A stretch of 64,000 bases of DNA, taken from assembly GCA_944385365.1 (NCBI GenBank), contig CALWWW010000009.1, positions 1 through 64,000 on the forward strand. The letters are read 5' to 3'. Shown piece by piece: positions 7,895-16,268 of the stretch. Origin of the DNA: an uncultured Oscillospiraceae bacterium. Lineage in GTDB: Bacteria; Bacillota; Clostridia; Oscillospirales; Oscillospiraceae. Numbering within the stretch: position 1 is the stretch's first letter; each line of letters starts with the position of its first letter. The notes beneath the pieces are model-generated. The model saw only the letters and a list, made by a program, of their open reading frames with translations, ran no database searches and had not been told where the DNA came from. A program made the translations under genes and the position numbers.

Positions 7895-9121
7895 ATGATG
7901 GCAAAGTTTGACACGTATTTTCTGATGAATGCGGAAGAGGCCAAGGAATATGCCGTGGCCAAGGTGACAAAATTCCCCTGGGACACGGCCAGCCTGCAAT
8001 GCAAGGAAATCGGCGACGGCAATCTGAACTATGTGTTCCGCGTATGGGACGGTCAGGGCCATTCGGCCATCATCAAGCAGGCGGGCGAGGCGCTGCGCAT
8101 TTCCGCCGATATGCATATCTCCACGGACCGCAACCGCATTGAATCGGAGATTCTGCTGCTCCAGGGCAAGCTGGCCCCCGGCTATGTGCCGGAGATTTAC
8201 TTCTATGACACCGTCATGTGTGCCTGCGGTATGGAGGACCTGAGCGATCATGCTATTATGCGGACCTGCATGCTCCAGCACAAGACCTATCCCAAGTTTG
8301 CCGATCAGATTTCCACCTTTATGGCCAATACCCTGATGGGTACGACGGACGTGGTGCTGGATCATAAGGAGAAGAAGGAGCTGCAAAAGAAGTACATCAA
8401 CCCCGAGCTGTGCGAGATCACCGAGGACCTGGTGTATACGGAGCCGTACAACGACTGTGCAGGCCGCAACAACGTTTTTGCGCCTAACGCCGAGTTTGTG
8501 AAAACGGAACTGTATGAGGACAAGGAACTCCACTTGGAGGTTGTCAAGCTGAAAATGGACTTTATGTGCAACGCCCAGTCCCTGCTCCATGGCGACCTGC
8601 ATACGGGCTCGATCTTCATCAATGAGGAGAGCACCATGGTATTCGACCCGGAGTTCTGCTTCTACGGTCCCATGGGCTATGACATCGGCAACGTGGTGGC
8701 CAATATGATTTTTGCATGGTGCCACGGCGACGCCGAAAGCGCCGATGCCGCGGAGCGGGAGACCTTCTGCGGCTGGGTGGAGCAGGTCATTGTGGACGTG
8801 GTCGATCTGACCATGGCCAAGATGAACGACTATTACAGCCGCCATGTGACGGACCGCATGTGCAAGACCGAGGGCTATCAGGCGTACTATCTGAGCACCA
8901 TTCTGGCCGATACCGCCGCCGTCACCGGCCTGGAACTGATTCGCCGCACGGTGGGTATGGCCAACGTCAAGGATTTGACCACCATTTCCGACAGCGCCAA
9001 GCGGACCCGCGCCGAACGCATCTGCATTGTGGCCGCCAAGCGGTTTATCAAGGAGCGTCAGACGCTGCACACCGGCAAGGATTTCCTGCAAATCCTGCAT
9101 GATGCCATTGCTGCCTGCTGA
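7895..9121 (+). CDS. mtnK: S-methyl-5-thioribose kinase-like sugar kinase (MtnK/DrdK)
   Basis: This 408-aa protein belongs to the APH/choline-kinase-like MtnK family, which phosphorylates the anomeric carbon of 5-methylthioribose or 5-deoxyribose. IGDGNLNYVFRV (39-50) is the glycine-rich nucleotide loop. LHGDLHTGS (231-239) is the catalytic loop with Asp234, and DPEF (251-254) carries the metal-binding aspartate. There are two consecutive ATGs (7895, 7898); TGGAGG at 7883-7888 fits both. The MtnA-type isomerase follows after 45 bases, fixing the reading as an MTR or 5-deoxyribose pathway. Confidence 0.92.
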   Translation: MMAKFDTYFLMNAEEAKEYAVAKVTKFPWDTASLQCKEIGDGNLNYVFRVWDGQGHSAIIKQAGEALRISADMHISTDRNRIESEILLLQGKLAPGYVPEIYFYDTVMCACGMEDLSDHAIMRTCMLQHKTYPKFADQISTFMANTLMGTTDVVLDHKEKKELQKKYINPELCEITEDLVYTEPYNDCAGRNNVFAPNAEFVKTELYEDKELHLEVVKLKMDFMCNAQSLLHGDLHTGSIFINEESTMVFDPEFCFYGPMGYDIGNVVANMIFAWCHGDAESADAAERETFCGWVEQVIVDVVDLTMAKMNDYYSRHVTDRMCKTEGYQAYYLSTILADTAAVTGLELIRRTVGMANVKDLTTISDSAKRTRAERICIVAAKRFIKERQTLHTGKDFLQILHDAIAAC

Positions 9122-9166
9122 GCCGGTCCGCAACCCGTATTTCGTACAGAAAAGGAGAATTACACT

Positions 9167-10231
9167 ATGAACGCTTTGAGCCTGGATACCGTTGTCCTGT
9201 CGGAAGACGCGCTGGAAATCATCATTCTCGACCAGACTTTGCTGCCCGGTGAGATCAAGTATCTGCATCTGTCCAAGGCGGAGGACATCTGGGAAGCCAT
9301 TTACGCTCTGCGGGTCCGCGGCGCGCCGGCCATCGGCGTGGCGGCTGCCTACGGCATCTATGTGGTGACGGCCCAGCTGCAAACGGACAACATGGAGGAG
9401 TTCTGCAACTACTTTGAAGAGAAAAAAGCGTATCTTGACTCTTCCCGTCCCACGGCGGTCAATCTGTCCTGGGCCCTGAACCGGATGGCCAAGGTTGTGG
9501 CGGAAAACCGGGAGACCATGACGGTGGCCCAACTGAAGGAGCGCCTGCGCCAGGAGGCCCACGCCATCCGGGAAGAGGATATCGCCATCAGCCGGAACAT
9601 CGGCCAGCTGGGCTTTGAACTGCTGCATCACGGCGACGGCATTCTCACCCACTGCAACGCCGGCACCCTGGCCACCGCCAAGTATGGCACGGCGCTAGCT
9701 CCCATCTATATCGCTTTGGAGAACGGCTGGGACGATCTCCATGTGTACTGTGACGAGACGCGGCCCCTGCTCCAGGGCGCACGGCTCAGCGCCTTTGAAA
9801 TGCAGACCGCCGGTGTGGATACCACGCTGATCTGTGACAACATGGCTTCCATCACCATGAAGCGGGGCAAGGTCAATATTGTCTTTGTGGGCTGCGACCG
9901 GGTGGCGGCCAACGGCGATTTTGCCAATAAAATCGGTACCAGCGGCGTGGCCATTCTGGCCAAACATTACGGCATTCCGTTCTATGTCTGCGCCCCCACC
10001 TCCACCATCGATATGTCCATTGCCAGCGGCGATGACATTGTGATCGAGGAGCGCCCGGCGGAGGAGGTCACCGAGGCCTGGTATGAAAAGCGCATGGCGC
10101 CGGAGGGGGTCAAGGTCAACAATCCCGCCTTTGACGTCACGGATCACAGCCTGATTACCGGCATCATCACTGAAAAGGGCATTGCCTATCCGCCCTTTGA
10201 CAAGGCCTTTGAACGCATGGGCATCCGGTAA
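9167..10231 (+). CDS. mtnA: S-methyl-5-thioribose-1-phosphate isomerase-like protein (MtnA/DrdI)
   Basis: The 354-aa product is an eIF2B-alpha-related aldose-1-phosphate isomerase that would convert the kinase product into the ribulose-1-phosphate analogue. RVRGAPAIG (49-57), THCNAG with catalytic Cys163, DETRPLLQGARL and GCDRVAANGD with Asp244 are all intact. AAAGGAG precedes the ATG. It ends the mtnK operon. The next pathway gene, the class II aldolase, lies across the DeoR gene. There is no mtnB/mtnC/mtnD in view, so the oxygen-dependent methionine salvage branch is not encoded here. Confidence 0.95.
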   Translation: MNALSLDTVVLSEDALEIIILDQTLLPGEIKYLHLSKAEDIWEAIYALRVRGAPAIGVAAAYGIYVVTAQLQTDNMEEFCNYFEEKKAYLDSSRPTAVNLSWALNRMAKVVAENRETMTVAQLKERLRQEAHAIREEDIAISRNIGQLGFELLHHGDGILTHCNAGTLATAKYGTALAPIYIALENGWDDLHVYCDETRPLLQGARLSAFEMQTAGVDTTLICDNMASITMKRGKVNIVFVGCDRVAANGDFANKIGTSGVAILAKHYGIPFYVCAPTSTIDMSIASGDDIVIEERPAEEVTEAWYEKRMAPEGVKVNNPAFDVTDHSLITGIITEKGIAYPPFDKAFERMGIR

Positions 10232-10260
10232 CGCCGTCCGCCGGGGTCCACAGGACAAAA

Positions 10261-10297
10261 AGGGAGATGGATCGGCAGATCCATCTCCCTTCCCTTA
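10261..10297. terminator. Convergent terminator between mtnA and deoR
   Basis: A 12-bp perfect stem (10261-10272, AGGGAGATGGAT, with 10279-10290) has a 6-base loop. An A-run lies to the left and TCCCTT to the right, so it can serve both convergent transcripts. Confidence 0.75.
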
Positions 10298-10336
10298 TAA
10301 AACAAGCATTTTTGCTGTGCTCTGACAGAAAAACGG

Positions 10337-11089
10337 TTAATAAAACGCGATATTGTGCGCCCGGAAATACTCCTGCCACGGTTCCGACCAGGGTGCGTCG
10401 CAGATGACGGCATCCACGCTGGTCAGGGGACAGGTGTAGGCAAAGGAGGTATTGTCCAGCTTGGAGTTGTCCACCACCAGATAGGACTTGTTGCTCCGCT
10501 CCACCACCAGCCGGTGAATGGCCGCATAGTCTTCGGAAATGTCGGTGATGCCGTGGGTGCGGCTGATGGAACGGCACGACAAAAACGCTTTGTCCACAAA
10601 GTAGTTGGACAGGGCGCGGCAGGTGTTGTCGCCAATGAAGCAGAGATTACTGGGGGCGAAGCGGCCGCCGATGGAAATCAGCTGGATGGACGGCGACTGA
10701 GACAGAATGGTGGCAATCTGCAGGGAATTGGTCAGCACCGTGAGATTCTGCCCCAAAAGGCGCTGGGCCACAAACCAGCAGGTGGTGGAGCCGTCGAGAA
10801 AAATGGAGTCGCCGGGCTGAATCAGGGCGCTGCATTTTTCGGCAATGGTGGTTTTCTCCTGTGTCTTGATGACTTGGCGCATGTTGATATCGATATCATT
10901 CTGCACACCGTCGAGAATATAGGCGCCGCCATGGGTACGGATCAGTTCGCCGTGCTCTTCCATCAGCCGCAGGTCACGGCGAATGGTTTCTTTGGTGACG
11001 TTGAGTTTTTGGGCCAGATCGGTGATGGTGACGCTTTTTCGTTCCATCAGCTGATCCTTGATAGCGTTTCTGCGGGTGATGGCCAGCAT
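10337..11089 (-). CDS. DeoR-family transcriptional regulator
   Basis: The 250-aa product has an N-terminal winged helix (MLAITRRNAIKDQLMERKSV, then TKETIRRDLRLMEEHG, the DeoR recognition helix). A sugar-phosphate-sensing domain follows with the SIFLDGSTT and VLTNS motifs. Such proteins usually repress carbohydrate operons and release on binding a phosphorylated sugar. GAGAGGAG before the internal ATG at 11089 sets the start. It is divergent from the aldolase gene and converges on mtnA, so it most likely controls the whole 1-12 kb cluster, perhaps sensing the sugar-1-phosphate. Confidence 0.92.
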   Translation of the reverse strand: MLAITRRNAIKDQLMERKSVTITDLAQKLNVTKETIRRDLRLMEEHGELIRTHGGAYILDGVQNDIDINMRQVIKTQEKTTIAEKCSALIQPGDSIFLDGSTTCWFVAQRLLGQNLTVLTNSLQIATILSQSPSIQLISIGGRFAPSNLCFIGDNTCRALSNYFVDKAFLSCRSISRTHGITDISEDYAAIHRLVVERSNKSYLVVDNSKLDNTSFAYTCPLTSVDAVICDAPWSEPWQEYFRAHNIAFY

Positions 11090-11125
11090 ACGGCGCACTC
11101 CTCTCTGCGTGAATATTACCCAGTT

Positions 11126-11154
11126 ATCGTACCATAAAAATCGTATTTTATCAA
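11126..11154 (-). promoter_or_regulatory. Sigma-A promoter of deoR
   Basis: On the minus strand TTGATA (11149-11154), 17 bases, TACGAT (11126-11131). AAAATAC, a close match to the AAATACAA motif of the other cluster promoters, reads on the minus strand inside the spacer, which suggests autoregulation. Confidence 0.65.
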
Positions 11155-11246
11155 CAATTACAGGTGATTCTATTGGAAATCCGGCCAACGGATTCCCGAG
11201 AGACCGGGACATCCCCCTGTGGGGGACGCCAAAAGGAGTTTTTACT

Positions 11247-11894
11247 ATGAACTATAAAAAACTGATTGTAGACAGCGGCTTGCGGATGCTGCGCGGTGGT
11301 TACACCGTGGAGACCTGGGGCAATATCAGCGCCCGGGACCCGGAGACCAACCTGGTCTATCTGACCCCCAGCGGCATGGATTATACCACCATCCAGGAGG
11401 AGGATATTGTGGTATTGGATCTGGAGGGAAATATTGTGGAGGGGCACCGCAAGCCCAGCATTGAACTGGACCTCCACCTGCATGTTTACCAAAGCCGTCC
11501 GGAGGTCCAGGCCGTGGTCCATACCCATCCCATTTATTCCACAGTGTTCTCCTGCTGCGGCGAGGACATCCCCATGGTCATCGACGAGGCGGCCCAGGTG
11601 CTGGGGGATGTGTGCCGGACCGCAAAATACGGACTGCCCGGCAGCAAGGAACTGGCGGAAAACTGCGTGGAAGCGCTGGGTAAGACGGGCAACGCCTGCC
11701 TGCTGCGTTCCCACGGCGCCGTGTGCGTCGGCAAGAATATGGACACGGCCTTTAAGGTCTGCAAGGTCCTGGAGGTCACGGCGCAGATCTATCAGCTGAT
11801 CCGGTCCATGGGTGCCAATTATCTGCCGATTCCCCAGCAATATATCGATGCCATGTGGGATTTTGCCCAGAACCATTACGGACAGACGCCATAA
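11247..11894 (+). CDS. Class II aldolase, FucA/AraD family (DHAP-shunt aldolase candidate)
   Basis: The 215-aa protein keeps the zinc aldolase residues almost at the numbering of E. coli L-fuculose-1-phosphate aldolase: Glu73 in SIELD, His92 and His94 in HTHPIYST, and His156 in RSHGAVCVG. It would split a 1-phosphoketose into DHAP and an aldehyde: acetaldehyde from 5-deoxyribulose-1-P, or methylthioacetaldehyde from methylthioribulose-1-P. AAAAGGAG precedes the ATG, and a TCCCC/GGGGA hairpin (11212-11226) sits just before the site. It is the third core enzyme with MtnK and MtnA. L-fuculose-1-P is an alternative substrate. Confidence 0.9.
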   Translation: MNYKKLIVDSGLRMLRGGYTVETWGNISARDPETNLVYLTPSGMDYTTIQEEDIVVLDLEGNIVEGHRKPSIELDLHLHVYQSRPEVQAVVHTHPIYSTVFSCCGEDIPMVIDEAAQVLGDVCRTAKYGLPGSKELAENCVEALGKTGNACLLRSHGAVCVGKNMDTAFKVCKVLEVTAQIYQLIRSMGANYLPIPQQYIDAMWDFAQNHYGQTP

Positions 11895-11943
11895 AGCGAA
11901 ACTGCTTCCAATCCGGTGTTTTAGAAATGGACGGAACAGATTA

Positions 11944-11985
11944 CAGCGCCCTGCCGGGAATCCCGGCAGGGCGCTGCTGCATTTT
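11944..11985 (+). terminator. Rho-independent terminator of the aldolase gene
   Basis: A 15-bp perfect stem (11944-11958, CAGCGCCCTGCCGGG, with 11962-11976) and a 3-base loop is followed by CTGCATTTTT. It also lies just downstream of the convergent acyl-CoA synthetase gene. Confidence 0.85.
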
Positions 11986-11993
11986 TGGAAAGA

Positions 11994-13721
11994 TTATACA
12001 GTAGCTGCGGTCTTTTCCTTGGCCAGTTCCTCTTCCTCCAGAACCCGGTAGGCCACTTTACCGACCAGGGTTTTGGGCATGTCCTCTTTAAAGGTAATGT
12101 CGTAGGGCATGGCGTATTTGGCCACATGTTTGCGGCAGTAGTCCAGCAGCTGCTGCTTGGTCTCTTCGCTGGGGGAAGCGCCGGGCACCAGCTTGACAAA
12201 GGCTTTGACCTTCTGCATCTTGTAGGGGTCCGGCACGCCGATGACGCAGCTCATCTGGACCAGTTCGTGGGCATCCAGAATGTTTTCCAGCTGGGCCGGG
12301 TAGACGTTGTAGCCGGAGGTGATGATCATACGCTTGGCCCGGCCCTTGAAATAGACGAAGCCCTGTTCATCCATGGTGCCCAGGTCGCCGGTGTAGACCC
12401 AGGTCAGACCGTCGGCGTGGGTCCGCAGCGTCTCCGCCGTCTCCTTGGGATGGCCGCGGTACTCCTTCATGACTGTGGGACCGGCCAGAAGAATTTCACC
12501 CTCGGTGCCGTAGGGCACTTCCTTATCGGTGCCGGGCTTGACAATCTTAATGTAAGTATCGGGGAAGGGCAGGCCGATGGAACCCTCCTTGTACATATGG
12601 GACGGCGTCAGGCAGCAGGCCGTGACGGTCTCCGTGGTGCCGTAGCCCTCGCGGACCTGGATGGTGGCCTTGTGGTCATAGAGGAACTTGTCGAACTTCT
12701 TTTTTAGCTCCACCGAAAGGGAGTCGCCGCCGGAGAAGACGCCCTTGAGACAGCTCAAGTCCGCGCCGTCCATATCGGGCAGCCGCAGCAGGGCTTCGTA
12801 AAGGGTGGGGACGCCGGCCACAAAGTTGCAGCGTTTTTTCACCAGGTCCCGGGCGTAGGTCTTGGGGGTGAACCGGGGCACCAGGACGCAGCGGCCGCCC
12901 TGAGACAGCATGGTGTGGATGCAGACGCCCAGGCCGAAGCCGTGGAACAGGGGCATGGCGGCCAGCATTTTGTCGCCGGGCCGGAACATGGGGTTGGCCG
13001 CCACCACCTGCTGGCCCAGGGCGTTGAAATTCTTGTTGGTCAGGACGATGCCCTTGGTGGTGCCGGTGGTGCCGCCGGAATAGAGAATGACTGCCGGGTC
13101 GTCAGAGCGGCGCTCTACCTTATAATTATAGAAGCAGTGCTTGCTCATGCGCATAAAGTCCGCCCAGCGGATGACGGGGGCGTCGTCGGGAATTTTTTCA
13201 ATTTTCCGGCCCTCGGTCAGCATGTAACCGGCCCGGATGGTGGGGGAGAGGGCGTCCTTGATGCTGGCAATGACGATGTTGACCACCTTGGTATTCTGCC
13301 GGACCCGTTCAAATTTATGGTAGAACTGGTCCAGGGTAATAGCGGTGACGCTCTCCGATTCATTGAGATAGAACTCAATTTCCTTTTCCGCCGACAGGGG
13401 GTGGATCATATTGGCGATGCCGCCCACCAGATTGACGGCATAGAACAGATAGATGGCCTGGGGGCAGTTGGGCATGGCGATGGTGACCCGGTCGTTTTCC
13501 CGGATGCCGATGGTCCGCAGGGCCTTGGCGCAGAGTTCAATCTCCTGCATCAGCTTTTTGTAGGTGGTGGATTTGCCCATGAAGTCGAAGGCCACATTGT
13601 TGGGGTATTTCTTGGCCGTTTCGGCTACGGCGTCATACATGGAGCCTTCAAAGTATTGCAGATGCATGGGCACGTCGCCCATGTAGTCCTTCCAGGGCGT
13701 TTTTACAGAAATGGTTTTCAT
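11994..13721 (-). CDS. AMP-binding acyl-CoA synthetase
   Basis: The 575-aa ANL-superfamily enzyme would activate a carboxylic acid as acyl-AMP and then acyl-CoA. Visible motifs are YSGGTTGTTKG (214-224, the AMP/phosphate loop), GYGTTET, YTGDLG, the hinge region FKGRAKRMIITSG and the C-terminal PKTLVGKVAYR with the catalytic lysine. The chain-length preference is unknown; overall layout resembles long-chain fatty acid-CoA ligases. It is the last gene of a four-gene leftward operon; its ATG is two bases from the stop of the preceding E2-fold gene. Confidence 0.9.
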   Translation of the reverse strand: MKTISVKTPWKDYMGDVPMHLQYFEGSMYDAVAETAKKYPNNVAFDFMGKSTTYKKLMQEIELCAKALRTIGIRENDRVTIAMPNCPQAIYLFYAVNLVGGIANMIHPLSAEKEIEFYLNESESVTAITLDQFYHKFERVRQNTKVVNIVIASIKDALSPTIRAGYMLTEGRKIEKIPDDAPVIRWADFMRMSKHCFYNYKVERRSDDPAVILYSGGTTGTTKGIVLTNKNFNALGQQVVAANPMFRPGDKMLAAMPLFHGFGLGVCIHTMLSQGGRCVLVPRFTPKTYARDLVKKRCNFVAGVPTLYEALLRLPDMDGADLSCLKGVFSGGDSLSVELKKKFDKFLYDHKATIQVREGYGTTETVTACCLTPSHMYKEGSIGLPFPDTYIKIVKPGTDKEVPYGTEGEILLAGPTVMKEYRGHPKETAETLRTHADGLTWVYTGDLGTMDEQGFVYFKGRAKRMIITSGYNVYPAQLENILDAHELVQMSCVIGVPDPYKMQKVKAFVKLVPGASPSEETKQQLLDYCRKHVAKYAMPYDITFKEDMPKTLVGKVAYRVLEEEELAKEKTAATV

Positions 13722-14579
13722 TTAATACTCCACCTTCTCGCTCAGCGGCAGCTCCAGCAGCCGCGGATTTTCCAATAGTGTTTTCAACAGCCGGATGGTT
13801 TTGGAATAGTAGTAGCCGTCGGCAATGCGCTCGTCGATGGTCAATCCCAGGTCCACGCTCATGCGCATGGTCACGTTGCCGTCGTCATCGTAAAAGGGCC
13901 GCTTTTTCATCAGACCAATGGCGCAGAACAGGGAGTTGGTGCCCCAGTTGGTCAGATGGTGGTATCCGGCGTCCATTTTCAGGCTGCCCAGATTGGTCAG
14001 CACCGCCGAGCAGTAATAGGGGTCCGTGGCAATGACTGAGGAGGGCATCCAGCCGTGGCGGTCCAGGAACCGGGCGCCCCAGCCGATGAGGTGCTTGCCG
14101 GGAATTTTCTGCACCACATCCATGGCGGCGGAAGAGGCGTCCTTGGTCTCGCCGCGGCCTTTGGACACCTGCCGGTAAATCTCATTGTGAATGGTGTCCA
14201 GGGTATCGGTTTCCTTGGCGTGGATTCTGGCCAGGGCCTCGCCGCCTTCGTCGGAGAAAATCTTCTTGATGGTAAAGGCGGCGGTGATCTCGTTGCGCTG
14301 GTACAGGTTCTGATTGGCAATAAACCGGTTCATATAGGGCCGCAGCACAATGACCTTCAGGATGGCCGTCACCACCAGCTGAAACAAATTGTATTTATAT
14401 TCGGGGCCGGAGGCGTTTTTCTCCTCCAGATATTCCATGGCGTCGGTCAGATCGACCCGGATATGCATAAATGCCTCATTATCGCACCGGTTGGGATAGA
14501 TTAAGGGCATAATGTAATGCATGGCATCAATCCGGCGCAGCAGGACGCCGTCCTTCCGGTCTCCCCATCTCTTTTTCAT
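13722..14579 (-). CDS. E2-fold (CoA-dependent) acyltransferase-like protein
   Basis: The 285-aa protein resembles the catalytic domain of 2-oxoacid dehydrogenase E2 or chloramphenicol-acetyltransferase-like enzymes. There is no lipoyl or E3/E1-binding domain and no dehydrogenase partner. The C-terminal DLGLTIDERIADGYYYSKT segment aligns with the E2 HRxxDG motif, but the usual His-Arg is replaced by Glu-Arg, which questions classical catalysis. Its position between an acyl-CoA synthetase and two membrane-lipid genes suggests transfer of an acyl group in lipid or envelope metabolism. Function is inferred from context only. Confidence 0.75.
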   Translation of the reverse strand: MKKRWGDRKDGVLLRRIDAMHYIMPLIYPNRCDNEAFMHIRVDLTDAMEYLEEKNASGPEYKYNLFQLVVTAILKVIVLRPYMNRFIANQNLYQRNEITAAFTIKKIFSDEGGEALARIHAKETDTLDTIHNEIYRQVSKGRGETKDASSAAMDVVQKIPGKHLIGWGARFLDRHGWMPSSVIATDPYYCSAVLTNLGSLKMDAGYHHLTNWGTNSLFCAIGLMKKRPFYDDDGNVTMRMSVDLGLTIDERIADGYYYSKTIRLLKTLLENPRLLELPLSEKVEY

Positions 14580-14600
14580 CGTTCTTTGGTACCCCCGTTC

Positions 14601-15284
14601 TTAAACGTTCTCACGCACCTGACGGCGCAGCTTGTAATACTTTTTAAATACGACCCATTCCGCCAACAGACAGACGGGAATGGCCGCCGCAATATCCAAA
14701 ACAGAATGCTGTTTGACAAAGGCCACCGACAGGCAGATGCAGACGACTGCCGCCACAATGGCCGCTTTCACCGGCCGGGACGCGGAGCGCTCCTTGAGCC
14801 AGGTGGACGCGATGCCCAGGGAATACGCCACATGCAGCGACGGACAGACGCCGGTATTGGTATCGACCGAATAGATAAACGCCACAATCTGCGTCAAAAT
14901 ATTATCCCGCGGAAACGTCTCCGGGCGCAAATCCTGCCGGCTGGGAAACAGAATATAGATGGCCATGGCCACCAGCTGGGTAATGATGATATAGGTTTGC
15001 AGGTTTCGGAACTGGTCCACATCGTACAGTAGAAAATACAGCAGCGAACCGACGACCAGCAAATACCAGAACACATAGGGGATGATAAAAATCTCCTGAA
15101 AGGGAATGACATCGTCCAGCCAGCAGTGGACCGGATGACATCGTTCGGCGGGAATCAGCCGTTCCGTAAGGACATACAGCAGGAAATAGACCACCCAGCC
15201 GAACAGCAGCTTCAGGTGGGAAAATTCCGGCGTATTCAGCTTGGAGAGACGGAACGAGCGGTAATCAACGGTTGGTTTTCTCAT
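14601..15284 (-). CDS. PAP2-superfamily membrane phosphatase/phosphotransferase
   Basis: The 227-aa protein has about six hydrophobic segments and the PAP2 signatures CPSLHVAYS and KQHSVLD, which supply the catalytic histidines and aspartate of lipid phosphate phosphatases and inositol-phosphotransferase (AUR1-like) enzymes. The start at 15284 follows AGGAGA and overlaps the end of the upstream acyltransferase gene by 20 bases, showing tight coupling. A phosphatidate or polyprenyl-phosphate substrate is plausible. Confidence 0.85.
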   Translation of the reverse strand: MRKPTVDYRSFRLSKLNTPEFSHLKLLFGWVVYFLLYVLTERLIPAERCHPVHCWLDDVIPFQEIFIIPYVFWYLLVVGSLLYFLLYDVDQFRNLQTYIIITQLVAMAIYILFPSRQDLRPETFPRDNILTQIVAFIYSVDTNTGVCPSLHVAYSLGIASTWLKERSASRPVKAAIVAAVVCICLSVAFVKQHSVLDIAAAIPVCLLAEWVVFKKYYKLRRQVRENV

Positions 15285-16077
15285 GGGAGGTCTCCTGGTC
15301 CGGTCGGTTGGTGTGATAGCATTTTTTGGGAATATTGTCGTATGGCACCACGGTGTGCAGGGGCATCTGCTCCGCCATGGCGGTGATCGCCTCCATAAGA
15401 CAGTCGCAGATGCGTTGCCGCTCCTGAGCCAGAGGGCGGTCCGGGTCAAAGGTCACGGCGTGGCTGAGACGGGCCGTTTTCAGCCGGGGCGCGATGTACA
15501 TGGGCACAAAGGACAGCCGCTTTCCCGTGCGGCTGTAGTAGATCCGGGCCACGTCGATAAACCGGTTCTGAAACTGATTGACGATGTGGTTGTGGGGCTC
15601 GGCGCATTCGGGGAAAATAATCACCTTTGCATTGTCGGACAACGCATCCAGCGTTTGATGGAAGGTGGTCATAATCCGGGAGTCGTGGTACACAGGAATG
15701 GTGTGGGCATTGTTGAAAATGCACACGGAAAACGGCGTGATAACATAGGAGGAGAGCCGGTAAAACCAGCGGATGTACAGGGGTTTTGCGCGCCAGAAAT
15801 CGTTATAGGCATAGGAGGGCACCGCCCGCCAATCCATCATCTGGGCGGCGCACCAGATGTGGCGCTCTCCGGGAAAATACAGTTCCGTGGTGATGGGGCC
15901 GTTCATTTTGGCGTGATTGCCCACCACGATACAGCCGTCGTCCGGCAGATGCTCCGTGCCCTCCATGGTGATACGCGGATAGAGGACCTGCACCACCCAG
16001 CGGATGGCGACATATACCAGACGGGACAAGCTACGGCGTACAGAATGCCGCTTTGGGTTTGCTGCGGAATGGACCAT
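15265..16077 (-). CDS. PlsC-like 1-acylglycerol-3-phosphate acyltransferase family protein
   Basis: The 270-aa protein carries the PlsC-type blocks GNHAKMNGP (motif I region, about 54-62) and FPECAEPH (motif III-like). The classical HX4D is here H-AKMN-G, so the aspartate is missing. A hydrophobic N-terminal stretch (about 18-33) suggests membrane association. It is the first gene of the lipid operon; GGAG precedes the ATG and a good promoter lies 55 bases upstream. It may acylate a glycerophosphate-like or unusual acceptor. Confidence 0.82.
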   Translation of the reverse strand: MVHSAANPKRHSVRRSLSRLVYVAIRWVVQVLYPRITMEGTEHLPDDGCIVVGNHAKMNGPITTELYFPGERHIWCAAQMMDWRAVPSYAYNDFWRAKPLYIRWFYRLSSYVITPFSVCIFNNAHTIPVYHDSRIMTTFHQTLDALSDNAKVIIFPECAEPHNHIVNQFQNRFIDVARIYYSRTGKRLSFVPMYIAPRLKTARLSHAVTFDPDRPLAQERQRICDCLMEAITAMAEQMPLHTVVPYDNIPKKCYHTNRPDQETSHEKTNR

Positions 16078-16131
16078 ACGTTTCGCTCCTGCAATTCAAT
16101 GTGCTCCCCCATGCAGAGCCTATTAAAGAGG

Positions 16132-16160
16132 ATTATACTCCATAGGACCTGGATTGTGTA
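16132..16160 (-). promoter_or_regulatory. Promoter of the lipid operon
   Basis: On the minus strand TACACA (16155-16160), 17 bases, TATAAT (16132-16137), about 55 bases before the acyltransferase ATG. Confidence 0.7.
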
Positions 16161-16268
16161 GGGAAAAAGCGGAAAAATGTCGAATATACTATTTTTTTGT
16201 ACAGTTTATCCATATGGAGTGGATGGGTACGGAACGCTGCCGGTGTGGAGCGGGCGAGGGGATTTCCT

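Noticed and set aside
6620..9652. 1,010-aa open frame on the minus strand
   Set aside because: It is antisense to the ATPase end, permease, mtnK and mtnA, which have clear motifs. High GC at third positions removes stops on the other strand.
7895..10231. Complete aerobic methionine salvage pathway
   Set aside because: Only MtnK and MtnA are present; MtnB/C/D/E are absent and a class II aldolase stands in, which fits the DHAP shunt.
13722..14579. Pyruvate or 2-oxoacid dehydrogenase complex
   Set aside because: No lipoyl domain, E1 or E3 gene is nearby and the HRxxDG histidine is missing.
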